DNA from: Streptantibioticus rubrisoli
Lineage (GTDB): Bacteria > Actinomycetota > Actinomycetes > Streptomycetales > Streptomycetaceae
Assembly (NCBI RefSeq): GCF_024436055.1
Contig: NZ_JANFNH010000037.1
Span: forward strand, 1-64,000
Direction: 5' to 3'
Length of the DNA stretch: 64,000 bases
Made by a program: the position numbers and the translations under genes. The notes beneath the pieces are model-generated. The model worked only from the letters and a program-made list of their open reading frames with translations, was not told where the DNA came from and ran no database searches. This document shows positions 26,121-35,465 of this stretch, one piece after another. Every line of letters starts with the position of its first letter. Position 1 is the stretch's first letter.

Positions 26121-26608
26121 GATTCCCCCAGGCGCCCACCCGAGAGGTCCACCTCGAACGAACCACTGCACAGCGGGCAGGTCACCGCGGCGTGCGTATG
26201 GCCCTCGCTGTTGATGCGCCGGTAGAAGTCCTGGAGAAACGCGACGTCCGTGGCGTACATCCGCTCCACGATCTCGGCGTGCACATTCTTGATCTCGCCG
26301 AGCCGGGTGATGACCTGGCTCAGCAGGACCACGCTCAGATACGCCGGGTTCTCCTTGACCCGCAGGTCGATCTGGGGCCGTAGCTCGTCCCGGGCGGTGG
26401 CGAGGCGCATCGAGCCGCGCCGGTGCACGTTGCCGTCCTCGTCGACGTACCCGCGCGGCAGCTCGAACTCGAATTCCGTCCGAAGACCTTGCTGGTTCGG
26501 CGCGGAGCGTGAAGCCGATACGGTGGCCCGCAGCGCTCCTTCCTCGGGGTCCGATGCCGCGTCCAGGAGCTCTTCCAGGCTGCCCGGCGAGACGGTGCGA
26601 CGCCTCAT
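26117..26608 (-). CDS. Conserved eCIS hypothetical with C-terminal CxxC
   Basis: The 163-residue protein has a beta-rich N-terminal half (LRTEFEFELPRGYVDEDGNV), a helical region (YLSVVLLSQVITRLGEIKNV) and a CPLCSG zinc-finger-like turn near the end, as in phage-tail assembly chaperone-like proteins of eCIS loci. Start and stop overlap both neighbours by 4 bases, so it is produced in step with the inner tube. A chaperone or tube-assembly role is inferred from position only. Confidence 0.65.
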   Translation of the reverse strand: MRRRTVSPGSLEELLDAASDPEEGALRATVSASRSAPNQQGLRTEFEFELPRGYVDEDGNVHRRGSMRLATARDELRPQIDLRVKENPAYLSVVLLSQVITRLGEIKNVHAEIVERMYATDVAFLQDFYRRINSEGHTHAAVTCPLCSGSFEVDLSGGRLGES

Positions 26609-27045
26609 GTGACCTCGATCTCCTCGAACGTGATCGTCACGGTCTCGGTGGCAGCCGTGGACTCACCGGCCTTGAGCGCGGGACCTTCCCACTTGCTCAC
26701 CCAGGCGTTCTTGAGATTGACCGTGCGGACGGTGTTCTTCTCTGTGTCCTTGTACTCGATGCTGATGTGCTGGCGTGCGGAGTTGATGGCGCCTTTGTTC
26801 AAGGTCTCCTTGATCCACTTGGTGAACTCGCTGCTCTTGTCGAGTCCCCGGACGATCGTGACCTCACCGGCCTTCCTTGCCCCGGGCTGCTTGCGGATGA
26901 CGTTCTCGCCCCGGTTGGTCGTCTGTTTGATCTCGACGACATCTTCCTCGACCGTGACTCCGCTGACCGACTGGATCATCTCGACGAGGTATCCGCCCAG
27001 TTGCACGCCGAAGACGTGAGTAGTGAGAGCATCACCATTTGCCAT
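26605..27045 (-). CDS. eCIS inner tube protein (gp19-like, Afp1-type)
   Basis: The 146-residue protein has the T4 gp19/Hcp-like tube fold, with conserved blocks VEIKQTTNRGENVIRKQPG, VTIVRGLDKSSEFTKWIK and TVTITFEEIEV. It stacks as hexameric rings to form the inner tube. The AAAGGTGA site lies 9 bases before the ATG. The gap to the sheath gene contains a strong hairpin, and the next gene overlaps its stop. Confidence 0.93.
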   Translation of the reverse strand: MANGDALTTHVFGVQLGGYLVEMIQSVSGVTVEEDVVEIKQTTNRGENVIRKQPGARKAGEVTIVRGLDKSSEFTKWIKETLNKGAINSARQHISIEYKDTEKNTVRTVNLKNAWVSKWEGPALKAGESTAATETVTITFEEIEVT

Positions 27046-27107
27046 AACTGTGAATCACCTTTCGTGCTTCGCCTATTTCCCATTTCCCAGGAGGTGGCCG
27101 GTCGGGC

Positions 27108-27127
27108 GCGGGGCCGCCGGGCCCCGC
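27108..27127 (-). terminator. Hairpin between sheath and tube genes
   Basis: An 8-bp all-GC stem (gcggggcc pairing with ggccccgc) with a 4-base loop lies 3 bases after the sheath stop and about 60 bases before the tube start. With no T-tract it may be a partial terminator or an mRNA-processing/stability element that lets tube and sheath accumulate at different levels. Confidence 0.55.
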
Positions 27128-27130
27128 GGC

Positions 27131-28690
27131 TCACTCGTCGACGAGACTGGTGCTGTCGGAGAACTGCGAGAGGCGGAAGATCACGAACTCGGCCGGCTTG
27201 ACGGGGGCGACCCCGATCTCGCAGATGACCTGACCGAGGTCGATCGACTCCTGCGGGTTGTTGTCCCGGTCGCACTTGACGTAGAAGGCCTCGTCCGCGT
27301 TCTGGCCGAAGAGCGAACCCCGGCGCCACTCCTCGGTGAGGAACGCGCCGATGTTGCGCCGGATGCTCGCCCAGAGGCGGTCGTCGTTGGGCTCGAAGAC
27401 GACCCACTGGGTGCCCAACAGAATCGACTCTTCAAGGTAGTTGAAGAGCCTGCGGACGTTCAGGTAGCGCCAGGCCGGGTCCGAGGACAGGGTGCGCGCA
27501 CCCCAGATCCGGATGCCGCGCCCGGGGAAGGCCCGGATGCAGTTGACGCCGATCGGGTTGAGGAGGTCCTGCTCGCCCTTGCTGAGCCGGAGACCGAGGT
27601 CGACCGCGCCGCGGATGACCTCGTTGGCGGGCGCCTTGTGCACGCCGCGCTCGGCGTCGCTGCGCGCCCACACGCCGGCCACGTGACCGCTGGGCGGCAC
27701 CGTGGTGTTCCGACCGGTCGCCGGGTCGAACACACTGATCCAGGGGTAGTACAGGGCGGCGTAGCGGGAGTCGTAGCCCGCCTCGTCGTTGCGCCAGGTG
27801 CGTACCTGCTGGGCGTTGAGGCCGGGCGGGGTGTCCAGGACGGCGACCCGGTCACCCATCTGCTCACAGTGCGAGATCACCGCGAGTTGCACGGTCCTGA
27901 GGCCCTCGGCGTCGATGTCGCCGCGCTGGTGGGCGCTCATCAGGTCCGGAACGACGACCATCGTGACCTCGTCGATGGCCTCAAGGCCGGAGAAACCGGT
28001 GCGTGCCGTCGCGTCACCGACGTACTCGGTGGGGTCGAGGCGCGCGACGCCGTTGGACGAGGAGGTCTTGGCGGGTGCGGGGGCCGGGGCGGCGGCGAGC
28101 GCGACGGTCTGGCTCTGCGGGCGGCTCTGCGCCGTGCCCCGCTGCTCGGTGACCGTGATGAGCTTCGACTCGCGCAGTTGCGTGAGGAGGTAGTTCTTGA
28201 CGTTCTTGCGGACGGAGACGTCGTAGCTCTCGGCCACCTTGTCGCCCTGGCGCACCAGCAGTTTGAAGCGGTCCTCCGGCGGGTTCTCCCCGTCGGCGTC
28301 GGCGATCTCCACGGTCAGGCCGGAACCGGCCCCGGGCAGCGCGGCGAAGAGGAAGCCGCCGAGCGCCACGGGCTCGGGCGCCGCCTCGACGGCTGCCGGG
28401 CCGCCGTTCGGGGAGGCGCCGTCGGAGGGCCCTCCGACCCGGACGATGTAGGCGGTGCCGCCGCCGTTGGCGAAGTAGCCGTAGACCGAGTGCGCGAGGT
28501 ACGTGTCCGAAGTGAAGCCGCCGAACGTCTGCACGTACTGGTCCCAGTTGGTCACCAAGGTCGGCTCGTGGAACGGGCCGGTCTCCGCGAAGCCGACGAA
28601 GGCAGCGACCGCGGTGCCGACTCCTTCGATCGGCCTCGCACCGGACTGCACCTCTTCCACGTACACGCCCGGGGTGAGGTACGAAGGCAT
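27131..28690 (-). CDS. eCIS contractile sheath protein (Afp2/3-type)
   Basis: The 519-residue protein starts YLTPGVYVEEVQSGARPIEG and continues VGTAVAAFVGFAETGP, the signature of phage-tail sheath proteins. It has the C-terminal core (YLNVRRLFNYLEESILLGTQ, CEIGVAPVKPAEFVIFRLSQ) that forms the handshake mesh. An insertion domain occupies about residues 90-300. Only one sheath gene is present, whereas Afp has three. No membrane or secretion signal is present, consistent with a cytoplasmic particle. Confidence 0.95.
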   Translation of the reverse strand: MPSYLTPGVYVEEVQSGARPIEGVGTAVAAFVGFAETGPFHEPTLVTNWDQYVQTFGGFTSDTYLAHSVYGYFANGGGTAYIVRVGGPSDGASPNGGPAAVEAAPEPVALGGFLFAALPGAGSGLTVEIADADGENPPEDRFKLLVRQGDKVAESYDVSVRKNVKNYLLTQLRESKLITVTEQRGTAQSRPQSQTVALAAAPAPAPAKTSSSNGVARLDPTEYVGDATARTGFSGLEAIDEVTMVVVPDLMSAHQRGDIDAEGLRTVQLAVISHCEQMGDRVAVLDTPPGLNAQQVRTWRNDEAGYDSRYAALYYPWISVFDPATGRNTTVPPSGHVAGVWARSDAERGVHKAPANEVIRGAVDLGLRLSKGEQDLLNPIGVNCIRAFPGRGIRIWGARTLSSDPAWRYLNVRRLFNYLEESILLGTQWVVFEPNDDRLWASIRRNIGAFLTEEWRRGSLFGQNADEAFYVKCDRDNNPQESIDLGQVICEIGVAPVKPAEFVIFRLSQFSDSTSLVDE

Positions 28691-28983
28691 GCTCGCTCCT
28701 TAATACGTCGGCGGTCACTTCGGTCACTTCCGAGTCTCGAAGCCGCCGCCGCCGCGCGACAGGGCGCGGAGTCCAAGGCCAAGGGCAAAGTCGCTGCCTT
28801 TTGCGGGCACGTCCCCGGGCCTTTCCGACGGCGTCGCGCGTGATCTCGCCCCCGCGGCCCGGCGCACCACGGCGGCGGACGGCCCGGCAGGCACCTTCAA
28901 CTAGCCCCGAGGTGCAGCGACACGCGGGGCGAGAGGCAGCGCCGATCGCCCTGGATGAATGAGTCCAAGGGGTGCGGGTGCGG
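28691..28983. other. Sheath upstream region
   Basis: There is no gene here. A GGAG-type site precedes the sheath ATG and a promoter for the sheath-to-glycan-binding-protein operon is expected, but I could not identify -35/-10 boxes with confidence. The left part borders an IS remnant. Confidence 0.35.
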
Positions 28984-29266
28984 TCAGTGACCGTAGGCGG
29001 TCAATGACCGCTTGATGGGCTGCCCAGTCCTGGCGTTGCGCCAGATCGTTGCGGTCAGCGCGACCTGCCCGGCCCGGCGCAGCCAGCGCCGCTCGGAGGT
29101 GTACCCAAGCAGGGCGGACATCACCGCGAGCGTGAGTAGCTCAGCGTCGCTGAGCGTAGGCGCGATCCCGACCGCCGGCCGGGCGGGCAGCAACCACGGC
29201 GAAGCCTTCAACTCGTCGTGGATCCGGGCATTAGAGTGCTGTCGCGAGGGTGTCCAGGTCTGTCAT
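28984..29266 (-). pseudogene. Internally deleted IS5/IS982-like transposase remnant
   Basis: From an ATG at 29266 the frame reads MTDLDTLATAL then stops. After a shift it continues KASPWLLPARPAVGIAPTLS and LLGYTSERRWLRRAG (the transposase N-terminus), then jumps directly to LTATIWRNARTGQPIKRSLT, the family's C-terminus. The central catalytic domain is missing. The remnant sits between the AAA+ ATPase and sheath genes of the eCIS locus. Confidence 0.65.
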
Positions 29267-29327
29267 CACACACTGACCGTGGACGCCCTCACGTCATGTC
29301 CGCAGGCACTCCCTTGGACCCATTCAT

Positions 29328-31469
29328 CTACGGCCGGGTCGGGTTCCGCTGCGCCTCGTCGAGCCAGGGCCCGAACTCGGTCTCCAAGACGAGCCGTCCG
29401 AGCTTGCGGTACTCCTGCAGGATGGCGGTCACGACCTGTGCCATGCCCAGTGGGCGGCCCGAATCCGCCGCGAGATACGCCGCGGTCACCGCGCAGGCGC
29501 GGATCGACCCCCCGGCCAGCTCGAAGCGCTCCGCGCAGAAGTCGAGGTCGAGCGCCTCGTCGCGCGGCAGTTCGGTGCCGAGGCACCGGTCCCACAGTGC
29601 GCGGCGCTGGCGCACGTCGGGCATCGGGAACTCCGCGATCACGTCCAGGCGCCGCGTGAACGCTTCGTCGAGGTTGGCGCGCAGATTCGTGGTGAGCACG
29701 GCGATGCCGTCGAACGACTCCATACGCTGGAGCAGATACGCCGACTCGACGTTGGCGTGCCGGTCGTGCGCGTCCTTGACCTGCGACCGCTTGCCGAAGA
29801 TCGCGTCCGCCTCGTCGAACAGCAGCACCCCGTTGACCTCGGACGCCTCAACGAAGATGCGCTCCAGGTTCTTCTCGGTCTCACCGACGTACTTGTCCAC
29901 GACGGTCGACAGGTCGACGACGTAGAGCTCCATGCCGAGGTCGGCGGCGATGACCTCGGCGGACATGGTCTTGCCCGTGCCCGACTCGCCGGCGAACAGG
30001 GCGATCACCCCACGGCCGCGCCCGCCGCCCGGCCGCATCCGCCACTGCCCGAGCACCTGCTCCCGGTGCCGGGCGCGCAGCGCGAGCTCACCGAGCTGGT
30101 GACGGGTGGCCGGGGGCAGTACGAGGTCGTCCCAGCCCACCGCGGGCTCGATCCGTCGGGCCAGGCGCTCAAGACCGGCGCCGTTCTGCGCCCGGACGGC
30201 GTCGCGCAGGTCGGCCGCGGTCACGGTGCGCCCCGCGAGGGCGGCGACCCGGGTGGCGACGGTGGCGGCCCTGCGCACCTGGCCGGAGTCGAGGCGGTAG
30301 ACGGCGAGCGTCCCGGCGAGTTCGTCGTCCGGCGCGGGGTGCGCGGCCCCGATGGTCTCGGCCGCTTCGGTCAGCGCCCGCCGCCACTGCCGGGCACCCT
30401 GCTCCGGTGACGGCGGGCTCACGGTGATCCGCACCGGGCTCTCCGCCGCCCACAGCGGGTCCCAGCCCTTCCTGCCGTAGGTGATGAGCGGGACGCCTTC
30501 AGCCGCCGCGCACAACTCCCGCAGCAGCATGGCGCGTTCTGGGCGCTCGGGTTCGAGGGCTTCGAGCGGCCCGAGCACGATGCCCCCGCCGCTCAGCCTG
30601 GCCTCGGTGGCCACGACGCGTGGCAGGTGGCCGAGCGGGACGTGGGCCGCGGTGGCGGTCTGCGCGACGAACGCCGGGACGTCGAGGACCAGCGGACGGC
30701 GCCCCGCGGCCAGCAGCGAGCCGACCGCGAGGCGCCCGGCGTCGCCGCCCCGGTCCAGCAGGTGGACCAGGCCGCCGCCGGTGCGGGCGGCGGCCGCCAC
30801 GCGGTGACTGTCGTCGTCGTGCGCCGCGTCGAGGTCGAGGTGCGCCGTGCGGCCGTGCTGGACGCAGAGGAGGCCGAGCAGTCGCCCGTCTGGCTCCTCG
30901 TTCCCGAGCAGGTGCGCCGTCACCCGGTCCGGCACCCTCAACGCCCTGGAGAGCTGGGGGCGTTCGGGTTCGCCGATCTCGACGAGGCCGCCCGCCACGA
31001 GCGGCGCCGACGGCGCGAGACGGAAGCGCGCCGCGCTCGCGGCGGGAAGGCCGCACAGCTCAAGGGCCAGGCCGACGGTGGGCCTGCGCCGGGTGAGGTC
31101 GTCGTTGAGGTAGCCGTAGAGCCGCTCGAACCGTGCGTCGAGGTCGGGCGCCATGGCGACGAGCAGCAGCTCCACGTCGAGGGGGGACAGACCGAACGCG
31201 GCGGCCAGTTCGTGCAGGACGGAACCGGGCGGAGGTGTGGCGGGCTCACCGGTGACGGATCCCGACGCGGGGGACTCGTCGAGGATCCGCTCCACCGCCT
31301 CGGGAGTGAGGTACTGCCCCCGGTACGGATCGTCCGGGTCAGGGTCGACGGCGCGGCGCGCGGCCACCGCCTCGCGCACCCGCTGCTCGATGAGCCGCAG
31401 CCGTACCCAGAGGTGGTCGTCGAACCGGCCGGGATCCGCGCCGGGCAGCACATGGACGGCCTGGGTCAT
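29328..31469 (-). CDS. eCIS AAA+ ATPase (Afp15-type)
   Basis: The 713-residue protein has an N-terminal winged-helix/degenerate ATPase region and a C-terminal AAA+ domain. The latter has Walker A GESGTGKT (residues about 494-501), Walker B VLLFDEADAIFG (about 547-558), sensor 1 VLTTNLRANLD, and an arginine-finger region FTRRLDVIAEFPMPD. In Afp/PVC loci this ATPase is conserved and needed for mature particles, perhaps by handling the sheath or remodelling effectors. Its start overlaps the DUF4255 stop (ATGA). Confidence 0.92.
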   Translation of the reverse strand: MTQAVHVLPGADPGRFDDHLWVRLRLIEQRVREAVAARRAVDPDPDDPYRGQYLTPEAVERILDESPASGSVTGEPATPPPGSVLHELAAAFGLSPLDVELLLVAMAPDLDARFERLYGYLNDDLTRRRPTVGLALELCGLPAASAARFRLAPSAPLVAGGLVEIGEPERPQLSRALRVPDRVTAHLLGNEEPDGRLLGLLCVQHGRTAHLDLDAAHDDDSHRVAAAARTGGGLVHLLDRGGDAGRLAVGSLLAAGRRPLVLDVPAFVAQTATAAHVPLGHLPRVVATEARLSGGGIVLGPLEALEPERPERAMLLRELCAAAEGVPLITYGRKGWDPLWAAESPVRITVSPPSPEQGARQWRRALTEAAETIGAAHPAPDDELAGTLAVYRLDSGQVRRAATVATRVAALAGRTVTAADLRDAVRAQNGAGLERLARRIEPAVGWDDLVLPPATRHQLGELALRARHREQVLGQWRMRPGGGRGRGVIALFAGESGTGKTMSAEVIAADLGMELYVVDLSTVVDKYVGETEKNLERIFVEASEVNGVLLFDEADAIFGKRSQVKDAHDRHANVESAYLLQRMESFDGIAVLTTNLRANLDEAFTRRLDVIAEFPMPDVRQRRALWDRCLGTELPRDEALDLDFCAERFELAGGSIRACAVTAAYLAADSGRPLGMAQVVTAILQEYRKLGRLVLETEFGPWLDEAQRNPTRP

Positions 31470-32170
31470 TCCTGACGACCTCCTCGGCGGCGCCGCGCGG
31501 GCGTGGGCCTGCGTTCGCGCGGCGACGAGAACCCGTCGGGGCCGGGGTCGCGTATGCCCTCATAGCGCAACTGCCGCCGCGGTACGTCGTCGTCCGTCCC
31601 CGAGGAGGCGGCGACGGGCTTCACGACCAGGCCCTCGGTGACCGGCGGTCCCGCCGGCGTGCGCTCACCGGCCAGCGGCGCGGTGACCGTCACACTGATC
31701 GACGCTTTCAGCTCACCGCCGAGCGCCGGCCACACGTCGGAGGCCGACTGACCGTCCGGGCCGCCCGCCGTGAACAGCGGTAGGGCCAAGCCGAGTTCGG
31801 CGAGGGAGCCGGTGAGTACCCGTCTGGGCAGCATCTCCTGAGCGATCAGGCACCGCAACACCTGGGAGAGCAGCCGGTGTTCGTCCTGCGGGCGGTTGGT
31901 CCATGCCGTGACCAGATACGTCAGCTTGAACCAGCGCGGCGGCGTGCGCCATGCGACGACCAGGCCGTCGGCGTCGTACTCCTCGCCCGTGCCGGAGCGT
32001 CGCCGCGTGGTGTCCTCCTGGATGTCGTACAGGAACGCGCTGACCGTCGGGGCGTTTCGGCGCGCGGACCAGTCCCGGGTCGGGGCGTCGAAGACGAGGT
32101 CCACCCCCGCCTCCTCCAGGCCCGCCTCGGCGAGCAACTGCCGCAGTCCCTCGTCGACTTCGTGGATCAT
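31466..32170 (-). CDS. eCIS cap protein, DUF4255 (Afp16-type)
   Basis: The 234-residue protein begins MIHEVDEGLRQLLAEAG, with VDLVFDAPTRDWSARRNAPT and VSAFLYDIQEDTTRR, the DUF4255 (Pvc16 N-terminal) signature. It has KLTYLVTAWTNRPQDEHRLL in the middle and a basic, disordered C-terminus. The cap terminates the tube and sheath at the distal end. Start and stop overlap both neighbours by 4 bases. Confidence 0.92.
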   Translation of the reverse strand: MIHEVDEGLRQLLAEAGLEEAGVDLVFDAPTRDWSARRNAPTVSAFLYDIQEDTTRRRSGTGEEYDADGLVVAWRTPPRWFKLTYLVTAWTNRPQDEHRLLSQVLRCLIAQEMLPRRVLTGSLAELGLALPLFTAGGPDGQSASDVWPALGGELKASISVTVTAPLAGERTPAGPPVTEGLVVKPVAASSGTDDDVPRRQLRYEGIRDPGPDGFSSPRERRPTPARRRRGGRQE

Positions 32171-35100
32171 CGGCGCTCCACCTCGTCCGGCGGCTGTACG
32201 CTGCCGTTCACCACGAGGAACTTCGTCGTGACCGGGCTGAAACCCGGACCGCTGGCGGTGATGGTGCGCGGCCCCGTCTGGTCCTTGGTGAGGATCAGGA
32301 GCTGGCCGATGAACGTCCCGTCCGGGCCGGGGATCGTCGGCGCGGCGGCCGCCGTGATGCCTGGCTTCCAGGTGAAGACGACGGGCGCGCCGGGCGGGAA
32401 GTCCGTGCCGCGCACCGAGGTCACGAACCCGGGCTTGCCGATGGGCGGTACGGCCACGATGCGCGGCTGGAGGATGCGCAGTGGCGTACGGGCGAAGTTG
32501 TCGTTCGGGTTCGCGTCCGTGCCGGTCGTGGTGAGCGTCCCGGTGACCTGGGTCCGCTGCGCCTGCTTCGGGTTGAGGACGACGCGGACGACGTCGGAGG
32601 CGCCCTGGGCCAGGTCGGGGAGCGCGCACTCCAGGGAGTCGTCGCATCCGGCCGGCGGCGCCCCGTACGGGATGTCCGGGGGCAGCCCGAGCTTGATGCG
32701 CAGGCCGGTGGCCAGAGCGTCGCCGCCGTTGCGGACCGTGTACGTGACGACGACATGTCCGCCGACGTAGCCGGGGTTCGGCTGCGCGGTGATGGTCACG
32801 CCGGGGCCCGCTTCGGGCGGGGTCGGTGTCGGAGGCGTGGGCGGGGTCGGCGGAGTCGGCGGGGTTGTTGGAGGCGGCGTCACGGGGGTGACGGGCACGA
32901 CGGTCTCGGAGGCGTTGTTGGTCGGATTGGCATCGAGGACGGCGCCGTCGACGGACCAGCCGATGCGCTGCTCGCCGGTGTTCACCCCGGTCACCTTCAC
33001 GATGACGGGCACGCTCGTGCCGGGCGCGATGACGCCCAGACCGCACTGGAGGGAACCGGCGGGGCACTTCCCCGTGGGGCTGGCCAGCCCGTCGACGCGC
33101 AGACCCGGGGGCGGGGCCGCGGTGAACACCGTGCCGGGGGAGGCCGCGGGGCCGTTGTTGACGACGGTGAGGGTGATCGAGGTGGACGAACCGACCTTGA
33201 GCGACGGCGACTTGGCGGGCGCGCGCACGGCCAGGTCGACGGACTGCTGGATGCTCGGCTCCTTCTGCCGTCCGGGCAGCGCCTTGGTGAGCCAGACGAC
33301 GTGTCCCGTGGTCAGGTCCAGGGACTTCAGGGCCTCCGGCTCGTTGGGCGGGAGCCCCCTGCGGGAGCTGAACACCAGCGTCTTGCCGTCGGCGGACCAG
33401 GCCACGTCGCGCGGCTGGAACGGCCCGGTCACGGTGGAGTCCGGCAGCGGCTGGCCGCAGGCGCCCGGATCGCCGCCGAGACCCGCGGGGGCCACCACCT
33501 TGCAGCCACCGCCGGTCAGGGACGCTACGAGGAGACCGTCGCGCTCGTTGACGCGGCCGCCGCCGTCCTTACGGTTGAACGCGAGGGTGCGGCCGTCGGG
33601 CGAGAACGCCGGACTGTCGTCGATCACGTCGCACGCGCCGGGGCAGATCGTGGCGCTGAAGTCCTTCTGCTGGTCGAGGGCGTTCACCGGTACGGTCCAG
33701 ATGTGCTTGTTGCCGCCGCCCCCGTTGATCACCTCATTGCGGGTGAAAGCGATCGTGGTGCCGTCCGAGGACCAGGTGGGCTGTGCGTCACCGCCCGTCG
33801 CCTGACCCGCGGGAGGCGTGATCTCGTGGACGATTGCCCCGGTCGCCACGTCGGAGATCAGGATGCGGCCGGGCCCCGAGGCGCTGCCGACCCCACCGGG
33901 CGACGTCCTGGTGAACGCGAGGAACTTGCCGTCCGGCGAGAAGGTCGGGTCGGTGTCCCAGTCCTTCGGGCCGCGCCCCGCGAGCGGCATCGGCGCGGCG
34001 TGCGATCCGTCGGCGTCGGCGAGCCAGATCCGCTCGATCCTCCCGTTCGGCGAGTCCTCGAAACGCGTCAGGACGATGTGCCGTCCGTCCGGAGTGTAGT
34101 TCTGCCGCTCGTCCCAAGGGTCGTATCCCGGGGCGGGGTTGAAGAGCGGATCGACGGCCGGGTCCGTGTTCGTGTCGGCCGCGGGGTCCTCCTTGAGGAT
34201 GGTGAGACCGAGGTCCCGGGGGTCCGAGCCGTCCGGCCGCGTGTCCTGGAGCGTCGCGACGTGCACCGCGGGCGCGGACGTGCGTGCGACGAGCACCTTG
34301 CCGCCGTTCAGCGGGCCGAGCCAGGTCGGCGAGTCGACCGCGCGGTTCTCGCTGAGCACCAGTTGGGGCGCGTTTGTCGCGTGCGCCTGTGTGCGGTAGA
34401 CGTGGTCCCAGTCGCCCTCGCAGCCACAGGTGCGGTCGGGGCTGAGGAAGAGAAGGCCGTTGCCGTCAGGCAGCCAACTCGCGCCTTTCGTACGCCAGGT
34501 GGCCGCGACGCCCGCGAGGAGCGGACCGTCGGTGCCCTTGCCGTCGGTGACGCGCAGGCTCGGGGTCTTCTGCTCCCTCGCGGTGAACGTGTAGGCGACG
34601 AGGTCACGATGAGCGGGGTCGTCCACCGGGTTCCACACCGGCTCGGTCGCCTCCCCGGCCTGGGCGCCGGTGAGGAGGGTCGCCGTGCCGCCGTCCAGCG
34701 CCCGCGTGTAGATCTGCCAGCCGCGCAGGGGGTCGGAGTCACTCGCGTACGCGATGCGGGTCCCGTCGGGCGAGACGGTGGGTGACACCTCGTTGGCGGA
34801 GGAGTCGGTGAGCCTGCGCAGCCCGGAGCCGTCGGTGCGCACCAGCCACAGGTCACGCTGCTGCTGGCCTGCGGGGCCACCGGGCTCCGCCGAGTCGAAC
34901 ACCACCGACTTCCCGTCCGGGGTGAGCCGGGGATGCGCGGCATCGCGTCCGGTCGTCAGCTTGCGCACTGCGCCGGTCGCGTCGCGCAGGTAAACCTGCG
35001 GCTTCACATCGTCGCGCAGGCTGGTGAAGACCGTCACGTCGCCGTGTGCGGACGGCTGTTGGTCGAAATGGGTGAGCCCGGCACCGAAGAGCGGCGTGCT

Positions 35101-35322
35101 CGACGTGGTCGTGCTGACCTCGCCGAGGCTGCGGTGCTCCGTACCGGCGTAGGCGATCCGGCCGGCGCTCGACGCGGCCGCGTCCGTCGTGTCGGCGTTG
35201 GCCCGGCCGCCGAGGTCCTGCCCGAATACGGCGCTCACCGCGAGCAGGGGCCCGAGCAGCAGAAGGGCGGCAGCGATTCTGCCTAGCTGGTGCCACCTGG
35301 TGGGGCCAGCGGTGCCGATCAC
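32167..35322 (-). CDS. Membrane-anchored PD40 propeller/DUF11 repeat protein of the eCIS locus
   Basis: The 1051-residue protein has an N-terminal hydrophobic segment (IAAALLLLGPLLAVSAVFG) acting as signal or anchor, then a TolB/PD40-type beta-propeller with repeats such as HPRLTPDGKSVVFDSAEPGG, TVSPDGTRIAYASDSDP and PAFSPDGRTLAFNRKDG. Two DUF11-like Ig domains follow, separated by a (TPP) proline linker, and a final IPT-like domain. The GTG at 35322 has a GAGGTGG site. Most of the protein should be outside the membrane, yet its stop overlaps the start of the cytoplasmic cap gene (ATGA), so it belongs to the operon. A binding or sensing role at the cell surface is inferred. Confidence 0.75.
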   Translation of the reverse strand: MIGTAGPTRWHQLGRIAAALLLLGPLLAVSAVFGQDLGGRANADTTDAAASSAGRIAYAGTEHRSLGEVSTTTSSTPLFGAGLTHFDQQPSAHGDVTVFTSLRDDVKPQVYLRDATGAVRKLTTGRDAAHPRLTPDGKSVVFDSAEPGGPAGQQQRDLWLVRTDGSGLRRLTDSSANEVSPTVSPDGTRIAYASDSDPLRGWQIYTRALDGGTATLLTGAQAGEATEPVWNPVDDPAHRDLVAYTFTAREQKTPSLRVTDGKGTDGPLLAGVAATWRTKGASWLPDGNGLLFLSPDRTCGCEGDWDHVYRTQAHATNAPQLVLSENRAVDSPTWLGPLNGGKVLVARTSAPAVHVATLQDTRPDGSDPRDLGLTILKEDPAADTNTDPAVDPLFNPAPGYDPWDERQNYTPDGRHIVLTRFEDSPNGRIERIWLADADGSHAAPMPLAGRGPKDWDTDPTFSPDGKFLAFTRTSPGGVGSASGPGRILISDVATGAIVHEITPPAGQATGGDAQPTWSSDGTTIAFTRNEVINGGGGNKHIWTVPVNALDQQKDFSATICPGACDVIDDSPAFSPDGRTLAFNRKDGGGRVNERDGLLVASLTGGGCKVVAPAGLGGDPGACGQPLPDSTVTGPFQPRDVAWSADGKTLVFSSRRGLPPNEPEALKSLDLTTGHVVWLTKALPGRQKEPSIQQSVDLAVRAPAKSPSLKVGSSTSITLTVVNNGPAASPGTVFTAAPPPGLRVDGLASPTGKCPAGSLQCGLGVIAPGTSVPVIVKVTGVNTGEQRIGWSVDGAVLDANPTNNASETVVPVTPVTPPPTTPPTPPTPPTPPTPTPPEAGPGVTITAQPNPGYVGGHVVVTYTVRNGGDALATGLRIKLGLPPDIPYGAPPAGCDDSLECALPDLAQGASDVVRVVLNPKQAQRTQVTGTLTTTGTDANPNDNFARTPLRILQPRIVAVPPIGKPGFVTSVRGTDFPPGAPVVFTWKPGITAAAAPTIPGPDGTFIGQLLILTKDQTGPRTITASGPGFSPVTTKFLVVNGSVQPPDEVERR

Positions 35323-35465
35323 GGTCCACCTCGCAGTCCGGGGCCAGTCTCCGAGCACCACCCTGGCGGCCGGGCCGGGCCGTGGACAGGCCGCAGGGAC
35401 CTGTCCCGGGGGAAGACCTCATTGCGCCTTCGGGCAGGAGCTGGCGGCCTGCCGGTCCCGCCCCG

